From the NCBI GenBank assembly GCA_037131655.1, contig JBAXQP010000046.1, positions 1 through 12,946 on the forward strand: a stretch of 12,946 nucleotides of DNA, given 5' to 3'. The position numbers were made by a program, and so were the translations under genes. This stretch comes from a bacterium. GTDB taxonomy: Bacteria > Armatimonadota > Fimbriimonadia > Fimbriimonadales > JBAXQP01. The notes beneath the pieces were generated by a model that had not been told where the DNA came from, did not search any database, and saw only the letters and a program-made list of their open reading frames with translations. Each line of letters opens with the position of its first letter. Positions within the stretch are counted from its first letter, which is position 1. This document shows positions 1 through 6,150 of the stretch, piece after piece.

Positions 1-90
1 GCTGCCGACGTTAACGGCGATGGCGTAGTCACTGTACTCGACTACGACATCATGATAGCCAACTGGTTCAAGACCGGCGATACTCAATAA
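1..90 (+). CDS. C-terminal end of a secreted protein with a dockerin-like repeat (5' truncated)
   Basis: Frame 1 is open from the window edge to a TAA at 88-90, giving 29 residues that begin AADVNGDGVVTVLDYDIMIA. The DVNGDGVVTVLDY stretch is the calcium-binding loop of a dockerin type I / EF-hand-like repeat (Asp, Asn, Asp, Asp ligands), and IMIANWFKTGD is the helix and tail that follow it. In this family the repeat usually sits at the extreme C-terminus of exported enzymes or surface proteins, so the missing part is probably a secreted protein, but its function cannot be seen. The gene downstream at 439-1467 also ends in such repeats. A strong terminator follows. The repeat is clear; the identity of the gene is unknown. 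Confidence 0.8.
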   Translation, partial: AADVNGDGVVTVLDYDIMIANWFKTGDTQ

Positions 91-111
91 TCGCCTTAGT
101 GAACTAACAAT

Positions 112-149
112 AATCAGGGAGGGTCTAAAAGCCCTCCCTGATTTTAGCT
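112..149 (+). terminator. Rho-independent terminator after the dockerin-ending gene
   Basis: A perfect 12-bp stem (112-123 with 132-143, core CAGGGAGGG/CCCTCCCTG) encloses an 8-base loop and is followed by a short T-rich tract (TTTTAGCTTT). It lies 22 bases past the TAA at 88-90. The flanking A-T pairs make it nearly symmetrical, but no gene on the other strand would use it. Confidence 0.85.
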
Positions 150-438
150 TTGGTACATATTATCCGTTACCCCGCTGCGAATTAACGACAAATAGGGTTT
201 GCCTAAAAATAATTTCAGGTTCAAAAAAATAAATCTAAAAGAAATTTGAAAAAAGTATGCAAATTCTGTCCGTTTTCGAGTGGCAAAAGCGAATTATATA
301 TAGACGGTATCAGTAGTTAGCGGATGCCGTGCATCTAAAAGGAATTTTTCGATGAACAAGAAGCTCAGTGAAACGAATTATCCGAGCGTGATATCAAATG
401 AAAAGGTCATAAGCTTGCGGCTAATAGTGGAGGGGAAA
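150..438. other. A+T-rich intergenic region and 5' leader of the secreted-protein gene
   Basis: No gene, RNA or strong repeat is seen here. A TATATA at 295-300 could be a -10 box, but the best upstream hexamer (TTTTCG, 273-278) is a poor -35, so I do not call a promoter. The part from 352 is in frame with the next gene and has its own ATG with AAAAGGA upstream. The sequence around 331-354 resembles the start region of the paralogue at 1941 (both read AAGGA/AAGGAG, then a short T-rich spacer, then TTCGATGAA), so 352 may be a relic or alternative start. Confidence 0.4.
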
Positions 439-1467
439 ATGCTATCAAAACTTATTGTTGTTGCCCTAATGGCGATAACTTTATGTATGGCGCACATTGC
501 GGTTGCATCTGACCCGAACGCACCTCCGTGGCGCGGATCAGCCGGTTCAACATTTGAAGAATGGGGATTTAACACAAATAGTAACCCTGCCGCTCCGGAG
601 ACTGTAAGCAATCCCTATGGCATGCCGAGCGCAGTTATTGACTACGAGCGGCCATTTGGCAGTGGTTGGAAGAATAGCATTCCGGCTGTATACGGTGCAG
701 CGCAGGGCTGGTGGGATATTGCCAGAGGATCAATCGCGTTGAGCATTATTAACCATCCATACCTGGGTTATGACATATCAAAAGATATCCAGGTTCAAGT
801 TGTTTATTGGAAGGATATCAATGACGCTCCGACCGTACTGGTAACACCAACGGCTATACAGATAAACAAGACAACCACGTTGGTAGCATCGGGTCCTACG
901 GGCGGAGCTTGGTATCTGGATCTATGGATATTCCACGTGAATCCTAATATGAATTCTGAGGTTATTACAGTAAAAGGCCACCCTACAGCGGGTTCGCAGA
1001 TAGACAGAATTGTGGTGGACACTCGGTACACAGAACCTCCTCCGACAACCGTGGACTTTGTTTGCACGGTCACCCTGGTGGATTGGGCTGGCGGAGACGC
1101 GCCGACGACCGCGACCGTAACGGTTGATGACGTGCTCTATGCCGGCAATCCTGTCGCCCTTACAGGCACCGGTTCTGTACGTACCTGTACAATCCCTGGC
1201 TTAACTGATATTGCACATAAAATCAAAGTGAAGCCTCTTAAGGCTTTGAGCCAAACTATAACCGGCGTAACCCCACAGGCCTTTAGCTGTCAGTGCGGCG
1301 ACAACAATGATGACAACAAGATTGATGACTTGGACTTCCTGAGAGTCATCGGCAACTTTGGAAAACCCCTTCCGGATGCTATTCTTGGCGACGGCAACGG
1401 CGACGAGAAAACGGATGACTTGGACTTTCTTAGAGTCATCGGTAACTTCGGAGGATCCGGAACCTAA
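439..1467 (+). CDS. Exported protein with a novel domain, beta domain and two dockerin-like repeats
   Basis: The product is 342 residues if translation starts at ATG 439. I prefer this start because GTGGAGGGG lies just upstream and the protein then begins with a normal signal peptide (LSKLIVVALMAITLC, cleavage near VAS-DP). An in-frame ATG at 352 would add 29 residues before the signal peptide. Residues 39-197 form a domain I cannot name, shared with the protein at 1941-2582 (for example NPAAPETVSNPYGMP against NPATPDPVNNPYGSP). After a TEPPPTT linker, residues 205-280 look like a small beta-sandwich of the type preceding dockerin repeats in Armatimonadota. Residues 286-339 hold two EF-hand-like repeats, each with DDLDFLRVIGNFG. 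The role is unknown; it is probably surface-attached or scaffold-bound. There is no catalytic motif. Confidence 0.8.
   Translation: MLSKLIVVALMAITLCMAHIAVASDPNAPPWRGSAGSTFEEWGFNTNSNPAAPETVSNPYGMPSAVIDYERPFGSGWKNSIPAVYGAAQGWWDIARGSIALSIINHPYLGYDISKDIQVQVVYWKDINDAPTVLVTPTAIQINKTTTLVASGPTGGAWYLDLWIFHVNPNMNSEVITVKGHPTAGSQIDRIVVDTRYTEPPPTTVDFVCTVTLVDWAGGDAPTTATVTVDDVLYAGNPVALTGTGSVRTCTIPGLTDIAHKIKVKPLKALSQTITGVTPQAFSCQCGDNNDDNKIDDLDFLRVIGNFGKPLPDAILGDGNGDEKTDDLDFLRVIGNFGGSGT
1324..1451 (+). repeat. Tandem dockerin-repeat coding units (two 38-nt copies)
   Basis: Bases 1324-1361 and 1414-1451 are copies with 34 of 38 positions identical, offset by 90 bases (30 codons). All four differences are synonymous, so both encode DDLDFLRVIGNFG. 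They are the second half of each calcium-loop/helix unit, and the low divergence suggests recent duplication or gene conversion under protein-level selection. Confidence 0.85.
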
Positions 1468-1485
1468 GATTGTTCTATTAATTAA

Positions 1486-1722
1486 GCAAGAGCATTCTCT
1501 GCAGGCATTGAGGTCGAACTGATTGGGCCGTTTGTCACACGGTCAATTAACATATTCTCTAGAGGGAGAATCGCGATAGAGAATCAGGAAACAGAGCTAC
1601 TGCGCAGTTGGCAGAGTTCCTACAGCAGAGGGAACAGCGCCGAATATTACGGAACTCTTTTGGTTAATGCGGAAGTACCCGTAAAACGCGTAGTGTTTAG
1701 CGATATAACTGAATTGGACTAA
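1486..1722 (+). pseudogene. Start-less 78-codon open frame, possible gene relic
   Basis: Between a TAA at 1483-1485 and a TAA at 1720-1722 one frame stays open for 78 codons without an in-frame ATG or GTG near its beginning. Its translation reads like protein in places (for example AEYYGTLLVNAEVPVKRVVF) but I do not recognise a family. It could be the decayed end of a gene lost between the two paralogues, or a chance open frame. It is listed because the gap is unusually long and otherwise unexplained. Confidence 0.2.
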
Positions 1723-1811
1723 ATGGAGGTAAGTATGCCTGGATGACATTAAAATCAACCTAGTAATCACTAACTTTGATATAGTAGGTGATCCAATCTA
1801 AACAAAGGGAA

Positions 1812-1843
1812 TTAACTGGTAGTAGTACCAATTTAACAGTTAA
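1812..1843. repeat. Overlapping inverted repeats upstream of the PEP-CTERM gene
   Basis: TTAACTG (1812-1818) and CAGTTAA (1837-1843) form a perfect 7-bp inverted repeat. Inside it GGTA/TACC (1818-1821, 1826-1829) forms a second one sharing base 1818. It lies about 100 bases before the start at 1941. It could be a regulator site or a leader-RNA hairpin; neither can be told from sequence. Confidence 0.4.
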
Positions 1844-1940
1844 ATTTCCAAAAAAGGACTTTGTGGTCCAATAATTGCTTCGTTTTTAGTATAGAATTTA
1901 AAGAAGGTCTTATGTAGATAATACATAGAAGGAGTATTCG

Positions 1941-2582
1941 ATGAAAGCTTCAGCTTTGTTTGTTTTAATTGTATTGATTGCATGTACAGTGTCAGGGGCA
2001 TTTGCCTCAGTTCCGTCCGCTTCGACGTCCCAAACCTGGACGTTTGCCACAGATGCTAACCCTGCCACACCGGATCCTGTGAATAATCCCTATGGTTCGC
2101 CGACTGCTTTGATTACGGTAGATGAAAATGGCACTGGTTATTGGGATACCATGCCGGATGTCTACGGTTCAGCACAAGGTTTCTGGGATATTGGAACAGG
2201 CTCCATTGTTCTAACCATCCCCAACCGTCCGAATGCAGGTCCCAATTCCTATAAGGACATCACACTATGGGTGAAGTATTGGAAGGATATCAGCGATGTC
2301 CCCAATGTGCAAGTAAATCCGATAGCCCAGTTGATCGGATTCAACACCGAATTATTAGAAGCTGGACCTAATGGTGGGGCTTGGTGGGCAGATACCTGGT
2401 CATTCCACATTGTGCCTAACCCTGATAATGAGACGATTACTCTTACTGGCAACCCCATGGGCTCGCTAATAGACGAGATCAGAATCGATACCGTCTGCGT
2501 TCCTGAACCCGGCAGTCTTATGGCTCTTTGCTCTGGACTTATTGGAGTTGTCGGACTTGCTGCACGCCGCAAGCGCGCTTAA
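1941..2582 (+). CDS. PEP-CTERM sorted exported protein, paralogue of the 439-1467 product
   Basis: The product is 213 residues. AAGGAG six bases before the ATG supports the start. Residues 1-22 are a signal peptide (ALFVLIVLIACTVSGAFA). Residues 32-184 match the unnamed domain of the neighbour upstream: NPYGSPTALI, VYGSAQGFWDIGTGSI, VKYWKDISDVPNV and GPNGGAWWADTWSFH all have close counterparts there. Residues 187-213 are a textbook PEP-CTERM tail: VPEP, a hydrophobic segment (LMALCSGLIGVVGLAA) and a basic end (RRKRA). Such tails are recognised by exosortase, cut and the protein placed on the cell surface or in exopolysaccharide. No exosortase gene is in the window. The domain has conserved Trp and Tyr and may be a ligand-binding beta-sandwich; this is a guess. 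A terminator follows. Confidence 0.85.
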   Translation: MKASALFVLIVLIACTVSGAFASVPSASTSQTWTFATDANPATPDPVNNPYGSPTALITVDENGTGYWDTMPDVYGSAQGFWDIGTGSIVLTIPNRPNAGPNSYKDITLWVKYWKDISDVPNVQVNPIAQLIGFNTELLEAGPNGGAWWADTWSFHIVPNPDNETITLTGNPMGSLIDEIRIDTVCVPEPGSLMALCSGLIGVVGLAARRKRA

Positions 2583-2603
2583 ACTGGGCGTATAACACAT
2601 TAT

Positions 2604-2660
2604 AGCCGGCGGACGAAACTTGCTTTATGAGTATCGGTCGCCGGTTTCTGTTTTATTGTA
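2604..2660 (+). terminator. Probable terminator of the PEP-CTERM gene
   Basis: CCGGCG (2606-2611) pairs with CGCCGG (2639-2644), extended outward by G-T and A-T pairs, then TTTCTGTTTTATT. The loop of 27 bases is longer than ideal. The site lies 24 bases after the stop, where two convergent genes meet, and its stem might serve both strands, though only the + side has a T-rich tail. Confidence 0.5.
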
Positions 2661-2721
2661 GATGGATGTAATCTTACTCATCTATGATGCGTCATTATTC
2701 AAGATGCTCCCTTCGCCTTCC

Positions 2722-4995
2722 CTAAAACAGCACCCGATAAGTCTCCCCTGCGTGGCCTTTGAAGCGGATTACTGAGGGTTCTAGGTGTTCGAAATCTACT
2801 TTGCTATTACTTTGAACGTCAGTTACCGTTTGGCCAAGGGGGACCCTGAGGGTGCAGGTGTTTGTTAATGAAGTGGTGATGAGCGTATGGGTTAGACGGC
2901 TGGCTTTCCAACCTATTGAAACATTGTAGCCGCCTCGCCCGCAAAGACCATAAACGACCCCATCGGGCCAAATAGCGGGGAGGGCAGGGAGGATGTTGAG
3001 TTCACCCGTGTGGCTTTGCAGGAGCATTTCGGCGATTCCTGCACAGCCGCCTAAGTTGCCGTCGATTTGGAAGGGTGGGTGCATATCGAATAGGTTTGGC
3101 GCCGTACACTTTTGAAGCAATGTTTTTAAGTGGGAATAGGCGGTGTTGCCTTCTTCAAATCGTGCGAAGAAATTAACAAGCCATGCCCTGCTCCAACCGG
3201 TATGACCGCCGCCATGAGCTAGTCTGAACTCAAGTGACTTCTTTGCTGCCTCTGCTAGCTCGGGCGTTCCTCTCAGGGTGATTTGATTTCCCGGATGAAA
3301 ACCGAACAGGTGAGACATGTGCCGATGACCCGGTTCGGATTCGTTATAATCCTCAGCCCACTCCTGAAGCCGCCCGCTCTTGCTGATCTGCAATGGAGCT
3401 AAACGATCTAATGTCAATTTCAACTTATCGCGGAAGTCGGCCTCCAAGTTCAGAGTTTCACTTGCCGTGATGCAGTTGGTAAATAAATTGTGGATGATCA
3501 TGATATCCATAGTGGCGGCGTAAGTGAAATCTGTTCGCGTTCCGTCAGGCATTATGAGCGAATTTTCCGGTGAATGTGACGGGTTAGTGACGAGCCGACC
3601 CTTAGGATCTTCGAGGAGGAAGTCCAGAAAGAACTCGGCGGCCTCTTTCATGATTGGGTACGAGTTATCGAGGAGGTAATTGTAATCGCCGCCAAACAAA
3701 TAGTGTTCCCAAAGATGTTGGCACAGCCATGCAGCGCCCATCGGCCAAACGCCCCAAACCCCATCCGCAGGCGCAGTAAAACCCCAAATATCGGTGAGAT
3801 GATGAACCACAAACCCGCCGCAGCCATAATGGACCTTGGCCGTTTTTCGTCCGGGTTCAATAAGGGTTTGCAGGAGGTCGAAAAGGGGCGTGTGGCACTC
3901 GCTGAGGCCGGTTACCTCCGCCGGCCAGTAATTCATCTGCAAGTTGATATTCGTGTGGTAGTCCGAGTTCCAGGGCGCTTCAATCAGGTCATTCCATAAA
4001 CCCTGCAGGTTCGCCGGAAGTTGCCCAGGTCGCGATGAACCCATGAGCAGATACCGTCCAAATTGGAAGTAAAGTACCATCAATCCGGGGTCATCCGCTC
4101 CTTCTTGAACCGCATTTAGCCTTTCATCAGTCGGCAACTCATCAAATGGGCTTTCCCCCAAGTTCAATTGCACTCGGTTGAATAATTGCTGATGGTCTTC
4201 CACGTGGGCATTGATGACTTTTGAAAAGGAACTCATCGTGGCTGCGCGTAGGGCATTCTCGCAGGATGCTAATGGGTCATTGCCGTAAAAATCGGTGGCT
4301 GCGGCAAGGAGAAGGGTGACCGAATTGGCGCCTGTGATTGAGAGAGAGTCTTTATTCGCTGATATATCCCCACCTTCTGGAAGGGCAAACAGGTGAGCTT
4401 CAAACTTCATCCACTGATTGCCAATTTGCCCTCTTAGAATGAGTTGATGCGCGTTTGCTGCAATGCATTCGGCATCCTGTTCGCGGGTCATTTTGGCTTT
4501 TAGACTGATTTGTCCGGGTTTGTCGCAGGTGAGGCGAATGGCTATAACCTGGTCTGGTGTTGAAGCAAATATCTCTCTTATGAACTGGGCATCGCCAATC
4601 TTATAGAACACCCGCGCCATGCCCGTTTCCAAATCCAGCTCACGTCGGTAGTCAGTGACCTCATCATGTCCTTCGAAATCTAGCCATAAATCGCCGAGGG
4701 ACTGGTAAGATTTCACACGGCAGGGGTTGCCGAGCATGTGCTTGGATGCAAGTTCTTGAGCCTCACCGTTCTTGCTCTCGAAAATAAGCTTTCGAACCTG
4801 TGGGAGATACTCCAAGGCTTCAGGGTTATTAGCATCCTGCGGGTGGCCGTCCCAAAGAGTATTCTCGTTAAGCTGGATGCGCTCGTTGGCTGTTTTACCG
4901 AAGATCATCGCCCCTAATCGGCCATTGCCGATGGGTAGAGCTTCAATCCACTCATTCGCAGGCTGCCGATACCAGAGCATTAGTTGGCTATTCAT
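2722..4995 (-). CDS. GH95 alpha-L-fucosidase (1,2-alpha-fucosidase type), cytoplasmic
   Basis: The 757-residue protein fits the usual GH95 core of about 750-800. It hydrolyses terminal alpha-1,2-linked L-fucose by inversion; some GH95 members act on L-galactosides. Residues 7-50 are the N-terminal signature (LPIGNGRLGAMIFG, ERIQLNENTLWDG). The alpha/alpha-barrel follows with PWNSDYHTNINLQMNYWPAE (341-360), GGHTGWSRAWLVNFFARFEE (596-615) and a C-terminal beta domain. Compared with the bifidobacterial AfcA enzyme, the residues that activate water (N349, N351 in TNIN), the general acid (E545 in LQEW) and D645 (FQIDGN) all appear present, so it should be active. There is no signal peptide. The start lies two bases after the stop of the dehydrogenase gene, with GGGAG inside that gene's end, so the two are co-transcribed and probably translationally coupled. 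It is the last gene of the fucoside cluster. Confidence 0.95.
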   Translation of the reverse strand: MNSQLMLWYRQPANEWIEALPIGNGRLGAMIFGKTANERIQLNENTLWDGHPQDANNPEALEYLPQVRKLIFESKNGEAQELASKHMLGNPCRVKSYQSLGDLWLDFEGHDEVTDYRRELDLETGMARVFYKIGDAQFIREIFASTPDQVIAIRLTCDKPGQISLKAKMTREQDAECIAANAHQLILRGQIGNQWMKFEAHLFALPEGGDISANKDSLSITGANSVTLLLAAATDFYGNDPLASCENALRAATMSSFSKVINAHVEDHQQLFNRVQLNLGESPFDELPTDERLNAVQEGADDPGLMVLYFQFGRYLLMGSSRPGQLPANLQGLWNDLIEAPWNSDYHTNINLQMNYWPAEVTGLSECHTPLFDLLQTLIEPGRKTAKVHYGCGGFVVHHLTDIWGFTAPADGVWGVWPMGAAWLCQHLWEHYLFGGDYNYLLDNSYPIMKEAAEFFLDFLLEDPKGRLVTNPSHSPENSLIMPDGTRTDFTYAATMDIMIIHNLFTNCITASETLNLEADFRDKLKLTLDRLAPLQISKSGRLQEWAEDYNESEPGHRHMSHLFGFHPGNQITLRGTPELAEAAKKSLEFRLAHGGGHTGWSRAWLVNFFARFEEGNTAYSHLKTLLQKCTAPNLFDMHPPFQIDGNLGGCAGIAEMLLQSHTGELNILPALPAIWPDGVVYGLCGRGGYNVSIGWKASRLTHTLITTSLTNTCTLRVPLGQTVTDVQSNSKVDFEHLEPSVIRFKGHAGETYRVLF

Positions 4996-4997
4996 TT

Positions 4998-6014
4998 CTA
5001 CTCCCAGGGTTTTAGGATAATCTTAGCGCATTCGTGTGAGGCGGAGACTTCGAAGGCTTTCTGCACCTGGCTCATCGGGAAGATGTGGGTGACAAGCCGA
5101 TCGATGACGGGCGATTGCTGTATAACCTGCATAATGCTGGGGAAGAGGTTTAGATTATAATGCCATGCCCCGAAGAGGGTGCGTCCTGGGCCGATTAGAT
5201 CGCCGCTGATATAAACTGGCGTTGCATCGCTGCACTGACCGACGAAGCCGACAATCCCTTTAACTCCCGTTCCTTCAATACATACCCGATGGGCTTTTGG
5301 TGAACCTGAGCAATCGATTGTCTTATCCGCGCCGTGACCATCGGTTACTTCACGAATCTGACCAACAACGTTTTCGCTGCTGCCATCCAAAACAACTTCA
5401 GCGCCAAGAGCCTTTGCGTATTCCATTCGCCAGGGAATGGAATCGATCGCTATAATTCGCGCTCCTCGATAGGCCGCGTTCACAATGGCGCCCATTCCGA
5501 CCGGACCGAGACCAGTGATGAGCACTGTGTCGAAAGAATCGAGCTTCATCATATCAAATGCCCCAAAGGATGGACCTAATGCACAGCAGGCAAGGGAAGC
5601 GTGCTCATAGGTGACATCATCGGGGATGGGACTAAGGAGCCAATCAGGCTTGACAATATATTGGGCATAGGTTGCAGATCCCGTCTCCGAGCCTGTGAAG
5701 GAAGTGAAATCGTATGAATTCTGGCAGTGGATGAAGTCGCCTTGAACGCACAGTCTGCACTTACCGCAAGAATATTCAGGCTGCACCACAACTCGATCAC
5801 CAACTTTTACACGGCAAGGTTGAGCCACTTCCACGACTTCCCCCGCCGCCTCATGGCCAAAACCTGAACAACAGTTACCCTCTTCGAAAGCATGATACTC
5901 GTTGCACATCGGTGTGGCGTGTATTTTAACCACCGCCCAATTCGCGATAGCTTTTGGATCGGGTACATCAATCAAACCTACCTGGCGCTTTCCTAATATC
6001 TTGACCTGTTTCAT
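4998..6014 (-). CDS. Zinc-dependent medium-chain alcohol/sugar dehydrogenase
   Basis: The product is a 338-residue member of the MDR family. The GroES-like domain carries the catalytic zinc ligands C37 and H54-E55 (FGHEAAGEV) and a full structural-zinc lobe, Cys83, 86, 89 and 97 (CGKCRLCVQGDFIHC). The Rossmann domain has GLGPVG at 168-173, and an acidic residue at the end of the second strand (D191, IIAIDS) favours NAD over NADP. AAGGAG lies six bases before the ATG. It sits between the GH29 and GH95 fucosidase genes, and its stop is two bases from the GH95 start. From this context an L-fucose or related sugar/polyol substrate is plausible, but the family is broad (sorbitol, threonine, galactitol dehydrogenases) and sequence alone does not decide. 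An inverted repeat (6038-6135) precedes it. Confidence 0.9.
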   Translation of the reverse strand: MKQVKILGKRQVGLIDVPDPKAIANWAVVKIHATPMCNEYHAFEEGNCCSGFGHEAAGEVVEVAQPCRVKVGDRVVVQPEYSCGKCRLCVQGDFIHCQNSYDFTSFTGSETGSATYAQYIVKPDWLLSPIPDDVTYEHASLACCALGPSFGAFDMMKLDSFDTVLITGLGPVGMGAIVNAAYRGARIIAIDSIPWRMEYAKALGAEVVLDGSSENVVGQIREVTDGHGADKTIDCSGSPKAHRVCIEGTGVKGIVGFVGQCSDATPVYISGDLIGPGRTLFGAWHYNLNLFPSIMQVIQQSPVIDRLVTHIFPMSQVQKAFEVSASHECAKIILKPWE

Positions 6015-6037
6015 ACTGCGCTCCTTGGTATTCAGGC

Positions 6038-6135
6038 AAGGTGATAGGTGATGGGTTTTAGGTGATAGGTCCAGATTTACGGATCTAGCTTCGATCCCTC
6101 TGCCCTATCACCTATCTCCTAATACCTAACACCTT
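6038..6135. repeat. Imperfect inverted repeat of GGTGATA-like units
   Basis: Arms 6038-6069 and 6104-6135 are 32 bases each and match at 25 of 32 positions when one is inverted, with a 34-base centre. Each arm is itself made of degenerate short units (AGGTGATAGG, AGGTGATGGG, TAGGTGATAGG). It fills the gap between the GH29 and dehydrogenase genes, both on the - strand. A transcript would fold into a long hairpin just ahead of the dehydrogenase ribosome site. It may be a short mobile or REP-like element or an mRNA processing signal. There is no T tract, so it is not a typical terminator. Confidence 0.7.
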
Positions 6136-6150
6136 CGTCTGAAATACGAA

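Larger units (their letters stand above)
1468..1940. other. 473-base intergenic region between the secreted paralogues
   Basis: No complete gene is supported here. The region holds small inverted repeats: GGCCGT/ACGGTC (1526-1531, 1539-1544, one G-T pair) and ATTCTC/GAGAAT (1554-1559, 1566-1571). It also holds an open frame without a start (1486-1722), a ribosome-site-like ATGGAGGT at 1723-1730 leading only into MPG-stop, and a nested inverted repeat at 1812-1843. From about 1735 it is A+T-rich and is probably the promoter and leader of the PEP-CTERM gene, though no good -35/-10 pair could be fixed. Confidence 0.45.

Noticed and set aside
439..1467. Dockerin-like repeats as proof of a cellulosome
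   Set aside because: No cohesin, scaffoldin or cellulase is visible, and similar C-terminal repeats are widespread in phyla that lack cellulosomes.
1735..1746. Short gene starting at ATG 1735 after GGAGGT
   Set aside because: It stops after three codons (MPG), so the ribosome-site-like sequence leads nowhere.
1850..1870. GGAC/GTCC hairpin at 1856-1869 as a terminator
   Set aside because: The stem is only 4 bp and is not followed by a T tract.
6038..6135. GGTGATA-like repeats as a CRISPR array
   Set aside because: Units are short, degenerate, contiguous and arranged as an inverted repeat, with no regular spacers and no cas genes.
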